From positions 1 to 64,000 of the forward strand of contig CAIVGN010000234.1 of assembly GCA_903905455.1 (NCBI GenBank): a DNA stretch of 64,000 nt. Direction: 5' to 3'. A program made the position numbers and the translations under genes. The DNA is from an uncultured Archangium sp. (GTDB lineage: Bacteria > Myxococcota > Myxococcia > Myxococcales > Myxococcaceae). Every line of letters begins with the position of its first letter. The stretch's first letter is position 1. Positions 24,769 through 35,482 of the stretch are shown here, one piece after another. The notes beneath the pieces were generated by a model. That model did no database searches. It was not told where the DNA came from and saw only the letters and a list, made by a program, of their open reading frames with translations.

Positions 24769-25671
24769 TCACACCGCCTGTGACAATGATCGGAAGGTCG
24801 CCTCGATTGTCTCGGCCACCAGGCGCACCGAGGGCACCCGCATGCGCCCCCGCGGAGCCACCAGCGCCACGGGGATGGGCTTGAAGCCCCACTCGGGCAG
24901 CACGTGCACCCACTCGCCCCGTGCGGCCGCCGCCTGCACCTCGGCGACCGGGCGGATGCCGATGCCCAGGCCCTGCAACATCGCCTCGAAGAGGAGCCGC
25001 GGGTGGTCGCTCTCCAGGTTCCCGGTGACGGGCACGGTGACCTCCCGGGCGCCGCTGACGAGGTGCCAGGCGCGCTCGGGGTCGGGGTTGCGCGCCAGCA
25101 GGCAGCGGTGGCCCACGAGTTCCTCGGGGGTGCGGGGCACGCCGTGGCGCGCCACGTAGCCCGGCGAGGCGCACAGCGACCAGGCGAGCGACCCCAGGCT
25201 GCGCGCCGTGAGGTCGGGCGGAATGCGCGACGGCGGGCCGCCCCACACCACGAGGTCCAGCCCCTCGCGTCGCGGGTCCACCGGCGCCGCGCGGCCGAGC
25301 AGTTCGAGGCGCAACGAGGGCGACGCCGCGAGCACCCGCTCGATGGCGGCCATCAGGGTGGGACCGGCGAGGTCGGGCGGCAGGCCCACGCGGACCGTGC
25401 CGGCGAGGTTGCCGGTGATGACCTCGCGCTCTGCCAACTCCAGCTCCTCCAGCACCCGCCGCGCGCGGAGCAACAGCCGGTCACCGGCCTCGGTGGTGCG
25501 CACCAGCCGCGTGGTGCGCTCGAAGAGCCGGGCTCCGAGGCGCCCTTCGAGGCGGGCGATGCGGGCCGAGATGGCGTTGGTCGACAGCCGCATGGCGCGC
25601 CCCGCCGCCGAGAAGGTGCCGAGATCGGCCACCGCCACCAGCGCGCGCAGTCCTTCGACGTCGTCGAGCAT
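24769..25671 (-). CDS. LysR-family transcriptional regulator
   Basis: A 300-residue regulator. Residues 1-62 form the winged helix-turn-helix (MLDDVEGLRALVAVADLG, TFSAAGRAMRLSTNAISARI, ARLEGRLGARLFERTTR) and the rest the periplasmic-binding-protein-like effector domain. It points toward the SnoaL/NmrA pair 92 bp downstream and diverges from a lipoprotein gene across 126 bp; control of either is plausible. ATG 25671 is chosen because the HTH begins there. Confidence 0.92.
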   Translation of the reverse strand: MLDDVEGLRALVAVADLGTFSAAGRAMRLSTNAISARIARLEGRLGARLFERTTRLVRTTEAGDRLLLRARRVLEELELAEREVITGNLAGTVRVGLPPDLAGPTLMAAIERVLAASPSLRLELLGRAAPVDPRREGLDLVVWGGPPSRIPPDLTARSLGSLAWSLCASPGYVARHGVPRTPEELVGHRCLLARNPDPERAWHLVSGAREVTVPVTGNLESDHPRLLFEAMLQGLGIGIRPVAEVQAAAARGEWVHVLPEWGFKPIPVALVAPRGRMRVPSVRLVAETIEATFRSLSQAV

Positions 25672-25797
25672 TGTCACACCCCAGGTGAAGACCGCCGGTG
25701 GTGTAGCGCGGAATTCGCCCGCGCGTCTGCGACCTGCAGCCGCAGGGCCGAGGACCCCCTTCTGCAACCGGCGGTTTGGGCGCACGATGTCGGCGCC

Positions 25798-26352
25798 TTG
25801 AGCCCACACCGTGTCGTCGCCACCGCGCTCCTGCTGCTCGCCTGCTGCGCGCCCCCGGAGTTCACCCAGCCGCTGACGCCCGCCCGCGACGCGAAGCCCG
25901 TCCCCGCGCTGCTCGGTAGCTGGGTCGAGGCGAAGCCGTCGTCGACGAAGAAGCCCGTGATGACGCTCGAGATCGCCCAGGTCTCCGGGGCCGTGATGTC
26001 GTTCCTGCTCCCAGGCCGGGGCGGCGAGGAAGCGATGCGCTTCGAGGGTCACGTCTCGGTGCTCGGACAGACACGCATCCTCAACCTGCAGGGGGTCGCA
26101 GGGGAACTCGCCGGGCCGTCGTACCTCTTCGTCCGCTACGAGCTGGCTGCCGACGGCACGCTGCAGCTCTGGGTGATGCGCGATCCCGCCTTCCGCCAGG
26201 CCGTGAAGTCCGGGGCGCTGGCCGGCCGAACCTCGGGAGGCTCACCCTCGAGCGTCATCGTCACCGACTCGCCCGAGAACGTGCGCCGCTTCGTCGCCCA
26301 GCAGAAACCCGACGAACTCTGGGAACCACTGGCGACGTTCACGAAGCGCTGA
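25798..26352 (+). CDS. Predicted lipoprotein, function unknown
   Basis: About 184 residues. No ATG or GTG is available in frame near the signal peptide; TTG at 25798 gives MSPHRVVATALLLLACCAPP, a lipoprotein signal with lipobox LACC-like. The mature part (SWVEAKPSSTKKPVMTLEIAQ, MRFEGHVSVLGQTRILNLQG, YLFVRYELAADGTLQLWVM) is an all-beta lipocalin-like pattern; not assigned to a family. The start is therefore uncertain though the gene itself looks real. It diverges from the LysR gene and precedes the toxin-antitoxin pair by 43 bp. Confidence 0.62.
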   Translation: MSPHRVVATALLLLACCAPPEFTQPLTPARDAKPVPALLGSWVEAKPSSTKKPVMTLEIAQVSGAVMSFLLPGRGGEEAMRFEGHVSVLGQTRILNLQGVAGELAGPSYLFVRYELAADGTLQLWVMRDPAFRQAVKSGALAGRTSGGSPSSVIVTDSPENVRRFVAQQKPDELWEPLATFTKR

Positions 26353-26395
26353 GGTCGCCTTGAGTGTCGGGTCCTCACGTCATACATTCTTCTCG

Positions 26396-26650
26396 ATGCG
26401 TCATACAAAGAGTGGAACGCAGCTCGTCTCGATTCGCCTTCCCGCGGAGTCGGCAGCCAGGGTCGTGCGGCTGGCGCGACAGAAGAAGAAGACCATCTCG
26501 GCCGTGATTCGGGAGGCCATCGACGCGCTCGTCACGGCCCCGGGCCCAAGCATCTGGGACCAGGCGAAGCCGATGATCTCGAAGCGGGGCTCCCGCATCG
26601 GCGACCTCTCGACAGGCAAGCACCATCTGGCTGACTTCGGTCGTCCGTGA
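26396..26650 (+). CDS. Ribbon-helix-helix antitoxin
   Basis: An 84-residue protein. After a short leader the RHH DNA-binding core is visible: strand QLVSIRLPAESA, helix ARVVRLARQKKKT, then ISAVIREAIDALV. The C-terminal tail (SIWDQAKPMISKRGSRIGDL, HHLADFG) would bind the toxin. Its TGA overlaps the GTG of the PIN-toxin gene. It should bind and neutralise that toxin and autorepress the pair. Confidence 0.85.
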   Translation: MRHTKSGTQLVSIRLPAESAARVVRLARQKKKTISAVIREAIDALVTAPGPSIWDQAKPMISKRGSRIGDLSTGKHHLADFGRP

Positions 26651-27063
26651 TCCCCATCGTCGACACGGGTCCCCTCGTGGCGATGCTCGATCGATCTGAC
26701 CGGCATCATGCGTGGGCGGTGGGGGTGTTCTCCGAGCTACGGGGCGGACTGGTGACCTGCGAGGCGGTGATCGCAGAGACGCTCTTCCTGTGCGCGCGCA
26801 ACCGGGTCGATGCGCGGGCGATTCACCTGCTGCTCGAGAACCAGTCGCTCCGGGTGCTGCCGTGCCTGGCCGAGGCACCGGTGAAGGTGTTGCAGTTGCT
26901 GCGCCGCTACGCGACCGTGCCCATGTCGCTGGCTGACGCGGGCCTGGTGTACCTGCACGACACGCTCGCGCCCTCGGTCGTCATCACCTGTGACAGCGAC
27001 TTTCGGATCTACCGCCGGAACCGCGGCCGGTTCATCGACGCCCTCGTCCCTGACGGCATTTGA
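26647..27063 (+). CDS. vapC: PIN-domain (VapC-like) toxin ribonuclease
   Basis: A 138-residue PIN-domain nuclease from a GTG start that overlaps the antitoxin stop (GTGA). The acidic cluster expected for magnesium-dependent RNA cleavage is complete: D6 in IPIVDTGPL, E44 in VIAETLFL, D97 in SLADAGLVY and D116/D118 in ITCDSDFRIYRR. Family toxins cut tRNA or rRNA when released from the antitoxin. Together with the upstream RHH gene it forms an apparently intact type II module. Confidence 0.9.
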   Translation: MIPIVDTGPLVAMLDRSDRHHAWAVGVFSELRGGLVTCEAVIAETLFLCARNRVDARAIHLLLENQSLRVLPCLAEAPVKVLQLLRRYATVPMSLADAGLVYLHDTLAPSVVITCDSDFRIYRRNRGRFIDALVPDGI

Positions 27064-27093
27064 CCGCCGTGGGCGGAGCGGGGAAGCACTCCT

Positions 27094-28827
27094 TCAGTCT
27101 GCGACGTGCAGCCGCAGCACCGACGGCCCCCCCAGCTCCAGGGTCTGCTCGGCGAGCAGGGGCTCGGTGGCGCGGAACCACTGCGCCTCCGTGTTGAGGT
27201 GCGCGGACAGCGCCGGGTAATTGGACGAGCTGACCCACAACCCGAGCCGATGCCCCGGCTGCAGCACCCACTCGGTGGGGAAGAAGTCGATCTCCAGCTG
27301 CCGCACCGAGTGCGGCGCATAGGGCACCCACTCCGTGTCGCGCCCCGTGGGGAGCCGGAGCGTCGCCGCGCCGTCGGTGAGGTGCACCGCGCGCCCCTCG
27401 GCGTCGATGTCCACCAGCTTCGCGTAGAAGGCCGTGTCCTTCGCCGACGAGCGCGCGCTCAGCTCGAGGCGCATGCGCCCGGCGATGCGCCGGGGGGCGA
27501 GCTGAGGCTCGGCGACGAAGCGCACCACGTCGCCACGCGCACAGTCCCACGTCTGGCGCACCGGGCCCGGCGTCAGCGACCCCGCGACGAGCCCCTTCAT
27601 GCCCAGGCCGCGCGCCCCGCCTTCACTGGGCCACGGGCGCAGCGGATTGTAACGGTAGGAGAGCAGCGAGGGCGTGCTCGCCTCGCCCCCCAACGCGCGC
27701 TGCACGCAGGGCTCCGCGCGCGCCTGCGTCGGCTGGAGCACCAACACCTCGTCGTGCGTCGGCGGCGGCCAGGTCTCGCGGTGCTGCGACCGCTGCTCGC
27801 CGCGCGCCCAGCTCGTCACCCCCGTCTCGGGGTACGGCAACGGCGCCCCCTTGAGGTAGTGCAGGAGCCACGGCACCGGCAGCTTCCACAGGTACTGCCC
27901 GTCGGCGCTGGGCATCTCCACGGCCCCGGGCTGCGCGCCGATGTGGCTGGTGGGCAGCAGCGCGAGGTGGCTGCGCTCGCGGCTGCCGAGGCGCGCGAAG
28001 GTGTCGAGGCCCGCGACGAGGAACGGGTCGTCGAAGCCCTCGATGTAGAGCACCGGCACCTGGATGCGCGGCGGCACCGCCGCCAACTTCTGGTTCGCCG
28101 GCAGCGCCCACAGCGCCGCCGAGGGCAACGCACCGTCGAGCCACTCGCGGTACCACTCGCGCTTGCCGCCGAAGGCCACCTCGTCGCTCGTCAGGTGCGG
28201 GCGGTGCTCCAGCGCACGCTCGTAGGAGGCCTGCGCGCTGGCCGGCCGCTCGCGCGAGGGCATGTACGCCGCCCACACGGTGAGCAGCTCGTGGTGGAAG
28301 AGCCCCCGCTCCGAGAGCACGGGGCGCAGGTCGGTGCCGAAGACCGCGAGCACCAGGGTCTTCACCTTGGGCGGCAGGTTCGTGGAGGCCGCGAGCGCGG
28401 TGCCCGCGAGGTACGACTGGCCGAAGAGCGCGATCGACTCGGCGAAGGGCTGCGCGTCGAGCCAGGCCAGCGTGTCTTCGCTGTCGTCGACCTCGTTCAC
28501 CAGCGGGTACCACGCACCCTCGCTCTCGCGCTGGCCACGGGCGTCCTGCACCACGCAGCCCAGCCCGTAGCGCACGAAGACCGAGCACTCGAAGGTGAAC
28601 AGCAGGTCGCGCGGGTACGGGTTGCGCATCAGCACCACCGGCGCTCGCTCCACGCCCCGGGGCAGGAGCACGTGCGTCTTCAACTTGATGCCGTCGCGCA
28701 TCGTCACGTCGAGGTCGCGCCAGCTGCCCTCTTCGTGGGTGAAGTCAGGCAGCGCCGCGCTGGAGCGGACGATGTTCTGGGGCAACGAGCAGGCAGAGCA
28801 CAACACGAACGCGAGCAGGTACTTCAT
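27094..28827 (-). CDS. CocE/NonD-family exported hydrolase
   Basis: A 577-residue protein with an export signal (MKYLLAFVLCSACSLPQ, possibly a lipoprotein). It has the X-Pro dipeptidyl-peptidase/cocaine-esterase layout: alpha/beta-hydrolase core with RDGIKLKTHVLLPRG and VVQDARGQRESEG, nucleophile elbow ALFGQSYLAG with the predicted serine in GQSYLAG, a helical cap, and a C-terminal jelly-roll domain (RIAGRMRLELSARSSAKDT, LGLWVSSSNYP). Members hydrolyse esters or amides of acyl compounds. It diverges from the haloalkane dehalogenase gene. Confidence 0.85.
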   Translation of the reverse strand: MKYLLAFVLCSACSLPQNIVRSSAALPDFTHEEGSWRDLDVTMRDGIKLKTHVLLPRGVERAPVVLMRNPYPRDLLFTFECSVFVRYGLGCVVQDARGQRESEGAWYPLVNEVDDSEDTLAWLDAQPFAESIALFGQSYLAGTALAASTNLPPKVKTLVLAVFGTDLRPVLSERGLFHHELLTVWAAYMPSRERPASAQASYERALEHRPHLTSDEVAFGGKREWYREWLDGALPSAALWALPANQKLAAVPPRIQVPVLYIEGFDDPFLVAGLDTFARLGSRERSHLALLPTSHIGAQPGAVEMPSADGQYLWKLPVPWLLHYLKGAPLPYPETGVTSWARGEQRSQHRETWPPPTHDEVLVLQPTQARAEPCVQRALGGEASTPSLLSYRYNPLRPWPSEGGARGLGMKGLVAGSLTPGPVRQTWDCARGDVVRFVAEPQLAPRRIAGRMRLELSARSSAKDTAFYAKLVDIDAEGRAVHLTDGAATLRLPTGRDTEWVPYAPHSVRQLEIDFFPTEWVLQPGHRLGLWVSSSNYPALSAHLNTEAQWFRATEPLLAEQTLELGGPSVLRLHVAD

Positions 28828-28887
28828 GGGCGCTCCCAGCGAGGGGCAATCGAGGCGGCGGCAGGTTGCAGGTGGACCGCGCCGATG

Positions 28888-28930
28888 TCACGCATCAGAA
28901 CCGCTCCATACCGGCTCCACACCTGCGTGA
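28888..28930. promoter_or_regulatory. Inverted repeat in the CocE/dehalogenase divergent gap
   Basis: TCACGCA (28888-28894) and TGCGTGA (28924-28930) are perfect inverted 7-base arms 29 bases apart in the 115-bp divergent gap. This may be an operator for a shared regulator or chance; no matching regulator is encoded beside it other than the response regulator at 30120. Confidence 0.3.
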
Positions 28931-28942
28931 TGAGGTGGGGCC

Positions 28943-30079
28943 ATGAACTCCCCGGGCAGGTGGCTGTGGGTGGTGGTGCTCGCGGCGTGCGCTACCCCGC
29001 GCAACGGCGCGCGCGCCATCGGTGACGTCGAGCCGGCGCCGCCGTTGCCCGCCTGCGTGACCCTCGAGCCCGGCGTCGAGGTGCACCGCACCGCCGAGGG
29101 CATGCCCTTCGTGCGCACCCCCGACGCGCGCTTCGAGGCTTCGCGCGCGGCCTATCCGTATGCGCCGAAGTACGTCGAGGTCGAAGGGCTCCGGCTGGGC
29201 TACGTCGACGAGGGTCCGAACAGCTCGGGCGAGACCATCCTGCTGCTGCATGGCCAGCCCGACTGGTCGTACCTGTACCGCAAGATGATCCCCCCGCTGG
29301 TGGCCGCCGGGCACCGGGTCATCGCGCTCGACCTGGTGGGCTTCGGGCGCTCCGACAAGCCGACCGAGCAGAAGCAGCACACCTTCGAGAACCACGTGCG
29401 CTGGGTGAAGGCCTTCATCGCCCAGCTCGGGCTCGAGCACGTCACCCTGTTCTGCCAGGACTGGGGCGGGCTCATCGGCCTGCGCGTCGTCGGCGAGCGG
29501 CCCGAGTGGTTCAAGCGCGTGGTGACCGCGAACACCACGCTGCCAGTGTTCAGCCCCGCGGCGCCCAACCCGTACTTCCTGCCCGCCGACGTCTCCATCG
29601 ACTGCGCCGCCACCAGCCTCGCCCGCGGCGTCGGCCCTTCGATGCTCTGGGGCAACGTGGCGATGTTCAACGCGTGGATCCGCTACACCCTGACCTCGCC
29701 CACCTTCACCGCCAGCGAAGTGATGACGCAGCAGATCCCCGGGCTGCCGAAGGCCGACGCCGAGGCCTACGACGCGCCCTTCCCCTCGTTCATCTACCGG
29801 GCCGGGCCGCGCACCCTGCCCTCGATGATCGTCGCGGTGACCAACCACGACGATGCCGCGTGGGAGGCGCTGGGCCACTTCACCAGGCCCTTCCTCTCGC
29901 TCGCCGGCGAACGCGACAAGCTGCTGGGCCGCCAGGAGGTCCAGGACCGGCTGATCAGCCACGTCCCCGGCGCCAAGGGGCAGGCCCACGCGCGCTTCCC
30001 CTCGGGCCACTTCATCCAGGACGAGCTGGGCGAGGTGATGGCCGCGAAGGTCAACGCGTTCATCCGCGACACCCCGTGA
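28943..30079 (+). CDS. Haloalkane dehalogenase-like protein with lipoprotein signal
   Basis: A 378-residue alpha/beta hydrolase close in pattern to DhlA/HLD-I enzymes: HGQPDWSYLYRKMIP (oxyanion and first helix), ALDLVGFGRSDKP, nucleophile D173 next to halide-binding W174 in FCQDWGGLIGL, probable acid D325 in AGERDKLL and base H356 in PSGHFIQ. These replace halogen on haloalkanes by hydroxyl without cofactors. Unusually, residues 1-16 form a lipoprotein signal (lipobox LAAC at 13-16), so the enzyme should be membrane-attached outside the cytosol. The cap between D220 and D305 is family-like. Actual dehalogenase activity is not proven; epoxide-hydrolase-like activity is an alternative. Confidence 0.85.
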   Translation: MNSPGRWLWVVVLAACATPRNGARAIGDVEPAPPLPACVTLEPGVEVHRTAEGMPFVRTPDARFEASRAAYPYAPKYVEVEGLRLGYVDEGPNSSGETILLLHGQPDWSYLYRKMIPPLVAAGHRVIALDLVGFGRSDKPTEQKQHTFENHVRWVKAFIAQLGLEHVTLFCQDWGGLIGLRVVGERPEWFKRVVTANTTLPVFSPAAPNPYFLPADVSIDCAATSLARGVGPSMLWGNVAMFNAWIRYTLTSPTFTASEVMTQQIPGLPKADAEAYDAPFPSFIYRAGPRTLPSMIVAVTNHDDAAWEALGHFTRPFLSLAGERDKLLGRQEVQDRLISHVPGAKGQAHARFPSGHFIQDELGEVMAAKVNAFIRDTP

Positions 30080-30119
30080 GGGTGGACTCGGGAGAACAGG
30101 AAGGGCAGGAGGCCACCGC

Positions 30120-30803
30120 GTGACGAGCCTCAAGCTCCTGGTGGCGGAAGACGACGCGGCGGTCGCGGCGAACCTGGTGCGGGGCCTCAAGGGCCGCGGC
30201 TTCGAGGTCGAGCTCGTGACCACCGGGCTCCAGGCGCGTGCGGCCCTCGTCACCTTCGACCCCGACCTGCTGGTGCTCGACCTGATGCTCCCCGAGCTCT
30301 CGGGCCTCGAGTTGCTCGAGTCGCTCTTCGGCAAGCCGCACCCGCCGATCATCGTGCTCACCGCGCGCACCGACCTCGACGAGCGGCTGCGCTGCTTCGC
30401 GCTCGGCGCCGCGGACTACCTGCCCAAGCCGTTCTTCCTCGATGAGCTGGTGGCCCGGGTCCACGCGCGCCTCGCCCGCGCCCCCTCGGCGCCGCGGCGC
30501 ACCATCACCTTCGGCGCGGTGGTCCTCGATCTCGACGAGCGCACCGTCACCGCGGGCGCCGAGGCGGTGAGCCTGACCCGCCACGAGTTCGACGTGCTCG
30601 CCTACCTCGCGCAGCGGCCCCACCGCGCCGTCACCCGAGAGGCCCTCTCGGAGAGCGCGCTCTCGGGCCTCGATGCACCCGAGCCACGCACCATCGACTC
30701 GCACGTCGCCCGCGTGCGAAAGAAGCTCGGCGCGGCTGGCGGCTGCATCGTCACCGTGTGGGGCATCGGGTACCGCTTCGACCCCGCGGGGCTCGCGCCG
30801 TGA
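30120..30803 (+). CDS. OmpR-family response regulator
   Basis: A 227-residue regulator from a GTG with AGGAGG seven bases upstream. Receiver domain at 1-115 (acidic E10/D11, phosphoacceptor D54 in LVLDLMLPE, TAR and lysine in LPKPF), then a winged-helix DNA-binding domain (LTRHEFDVLAYLAQRPHRAV, SHVARVRKKLG, VWGIGYRF). Its stop overlaps the GTG of the sensor kinase (GTGA). It lies 40 bp after the dehalogenase gene on the same strand, so the operon may include all three. Confidence 0.92.
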   Translation: MTSLKLLVAEDDAAVAANLVRGLKGRGFEVELVTTGLQARAALVTFDPDLLVLDLMLPELSGLELLESLFGKPHPPIIVLTARTDLDERLRCFALGAADYLPKPFFLDELVARVHARLARAPSAPRRTITFGAVVLDLDERTVTAGAEAVSLTRHEFDVLAYLAQRPHRAVTREALSESALSGLDAPEPRTIDSHVARVRKKLGAAGGCIVTVWGIGYRFDPAGLAP

Positions 30804-32155
30804 GGCTCATCGGCCGGCTCTCGCGGCGCGTGTTGCTGACCAGCGTGCTGACCGGTGTCGTCGCGGCGCTGCTGGCGCTGGGCCAGGCGCGCGATGGCAT
30901 CGGGACGGTCGTCGGCGAATCGATCCGCGCCAGCTTCGACGAGGGCGAGCGCCACCGGTGCGAGGCCGACCCTTCCGGCTGGCAGGCGAGGGGGCCGCAG
31001 GACGCGCGGGTCTTCGCCTATGACCCGGTGAGCCTCGCCCCGCTGCACCCCGATGCGCCTCCGCTCGACGCGGCCTTCGCGCGCGACGTGCTCTCGGGCG
31101 AGCGCGAGCTGCACAGCGTCCGCGTGGGGCTCGGGGGCCAGGTCGTCTTTCGCGGCGCGGGCACGGGGCCCTGCCGCCTGCTCGCCGCGACCTGGCGATT
31201 CCCCAACGGCCTGGCCAACGTCCAGCGGGTGCTGCTCACCACCGCCGTGCTCTCCGGCCTCGCCGGCGCGCTGATGGGCCTGCTGTTGGTGGTGTGGCCG
31301 CTCGCGAGGCGTACCCAGCGGCTGCGCGCGGCCGTCGAGGGGCTGGGCGCGACCCAGTGGCTGCAGGACAAGGGGGGACCCGACGACGATGAGCTCGACA
31401 CCGCGGTGCACCAGCTCGCGCTGGCCGACGCGCGCATTCGCCGCGACGCGCAGACGCTCCTCGAGCAGTCGAGCGCCCTGCAGCGGCACCTCGGCGAGGT
31501 CAGCCACGACGTGCGCACCCCGCTGGCCTCGCTGCAGCTCACGCTGGAGCACCTCGCGGACACCACCACCGAGGCCGCCACCCTCGAGGCCCTCGCCCAG
31601 GCCCTCTCGGAGTGCGTGGCCGTCTCGGCCATCACCGAGAACCTCCGCCTCAAGAGCCTGGTGGAGGACGGCCTTCGCCCCGCGCAGCGGCCCTTCGACG
31701 TGACCGCGGTGGTGGAGCGCACCGTGGGCCGCGCGCAGAGCCTCGGGCGGCGCAAGGGCGTCGACGTGGAGCTCGCCGTGCCCGACGCGCCGCTGGTGGT
31801 GGTGGGCGACGAGGTCTTCCTCGAGCGCTGCGTCAGCAACCTCCTCGACAACGCCGTGCGCTACGCCGAGCGCGAGGGCCACGTGGCGGTGCTCGTCGCC
31901 ACGCGCGACGACACCTTCAGCATCACCGTGCGCGACGACGGCCCGGGCGTCACCCCCGAGGCACTGGCGCGGCTCGGAGAGCGCACCTTCCGCACCGACG
32001 AGGCGCGGCAGCGCGATCCCCGGGGCAGCGGCCTGGGCCTCTCCATCACCCGCGCCCTGGGTCAGCGCTGCGGCTGGTCGCTCTCCTTCTCCGCCCTCGA
32101 GCCGCGGGGGCTGGAGGCGATCCTCGCCGGCTCCACAGTTCCTCCGCGAAGCTGA
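30800..32155 (+). CDS. Sensor histidine kinase
   Basis: A 451-residue kinase starting at a GTG overlapping the regulator's TGA. It has an N-terminal span (about 8-30), a periplasmic loop, a second span (about 145-175), HisKA with phosphoacceptor H236 in GEVSHDVRTPLASL, and HATPase with NLLDNAVRYAER, VRDDGPGVTPEAL and GSGLGLSITRALGQ. This is a classical two-component sensor for the adjacent OmpR-type regulator. The periplasmic sensor region has no known fold that I recognise. Confidence 0.93.
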   Translation: MRLIGRLSRRVLLTSVLTGVVAALLALGQARDGIGTVVGESIRASFDEGERHRCEADPSGWQARGPQDARVFAYDPVSLAPLHPDAPPLDAAFARDVLSGERELHSVRVGLGGQVVFRGAGTGPCRLLAATWRFPNGLANVQRVLLTTAVLSGLAGALMGLLLVVWPLARRTQRLRAAVEGLGATQWLQDKGGPDDDELDTAVHQLALADARIRRDAQTLLEQSSALQRHLGEVSHDVRTPLASLQLTLEHLADTTTEAATLEALAQALSECVAVSAITENLRLKSLVEDGLRPAQRPFDVTAVVERTVGRAQSLGRRKGVDVELAVPDAPLVVVGDEVFLERCVSNLLDNAVRYAEREGHVAVLVATRDDTFSITVRDDGPGVTPEALARLGERTFRTDEARQRDPRGSGLGLSITRALGQRCGWSLSFSALEPRGLEAILAGSTVPPRS

Positions 32156-32170
32156 GCGAAGGTGCGGCCC

Positions 32171-34595
<2,425 letters not shown>

Positions 34596-34651
34596 GCGCG
34601 AGCCTGCAGCGGGAGAGGACGGCGCCCACGCGTCTGCGCTAGAGCGGGTGC

Positions 34652-35482
34652 ATGACCACGCCGTCCATCACCCTCGCTGGCGCCACCGTCGGCCCCGGCC
34701 ACCCGCTCTTCGTCATCGCCGGCCCCGACGTCATCGAGGCCGAAGACTTCGCCTTGCGCCACGCGAAGCGGCTCAAGGAAATCACCACGAAGCTGGGGCT
34801 GCCGTACGCCTTCAAGTGCAGCTTCGACAAGGCCAACCGCACCTCCATCAACTCGTACCGCGGCCCGGGCCTGAAGGAAGGCCTGCGGGTGCTCAAGCGC
34901 GTGAAAGAGGAGATCGGCGTCGCCATCCTCACCGACGTGCACGACATCACCCAGGTCGCCGCGGTGGCCGAGGTCGCGGACATCATCCAGATCCCCGCGT
35001 TCATGTCGCGCCAGACCGACCTCATCGCCGCGGTGGCGAAGACCGGCAAGGGCGTGAACATCAAGAAGGGCCAGTTCATCGCGCCCAGGGACATCGGACA
35101 CCAGGCGAAGAAGGCCGTCGACTCGGGCAACGAGAACGTGCTGGTCACCGAGCGCGGCGCGACCTTCGGCTACAACAACCTCGTGGTGGACATGCGCGGC
35201 TTCGCGCAGATGCGCGAACAGGGCCTCGTGACCTGCTTCGACGCCACCCACTCGGTGCAGCTGCCCTCGGCCGGTGACGGCGAGACCAAGGGCGAGCGCA
35301 AGTTCGTGGGCCTGCTGGCGCGCAGCGCCGCCGCCGCGGGCATCGACGCCCTCTTCACCGAGGTGCACGAGAACCCCGACAAGGCCCTGTGCGATGGCCC
35401 CTGCTCGCTGACCTTCGAGCTCTTCGAAGAGACGCTGCGCGACGTGCTCGCCATCCGCCGCGCCCTGGGCCACCAGCAGTGA
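34652..35482 (+). CDS. kdsA: 3-deoxy-8-phosphooctulonate synthase (KDO-8-P synthase)
   Basis: A 276-residue enzyme condensing arabinose 5-phosphate with phosphoenolpyruvate to KDO-8-phosphate. Conserved motifs: FKCSFDKANRTS, SYRGPGLKEG, TDVHD, PAFMSRQTDL, NIKKGQF, GYNNLVVDMRGF, FDATHSVQLP and ENPDKALCDGP. The residue that is cysteine in metal-dependent and asparagine in metal-independent enzymes is aspartate here (D26, in IAGPDVIEA), while the other ligand positions (His in ATHS, Glu in TEVHE, Asp in CDGP) are kept. Its TGA overlaps the kdsC GTG. Confidence 0.95.
   Translation: MTTPSITLAGATVGPGHPLFVIAGPDVIEAEDFALRHAKRLKEITTKLGLPYAFKCSFDKANRTSINSYRGPGLKEGLRVLKRVKEEIGVAILTDVHDITQVAAVAEVADIIQIPAFMSRQTDLIAAVAKTGKGVNIKKGQFIAPRDIGHQAKKAVDSGNENVLVTERGATFGYNNLVVDMRGFAQMREQGLVTCFDATHSVQLPSAGDGETKGERKFVGLLARSAAAAGIDALFTEVHENPDKALCDGPCSLTFELFEETLRDVLAIRRALGHQQ

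Noticed and set aside
27064-27076. CCGCC-GTG-GGCGG hairpin between vapC-like and CocE genes
   Set aside because: Stem of five bases without a T-run is expected by chance at this base composition.
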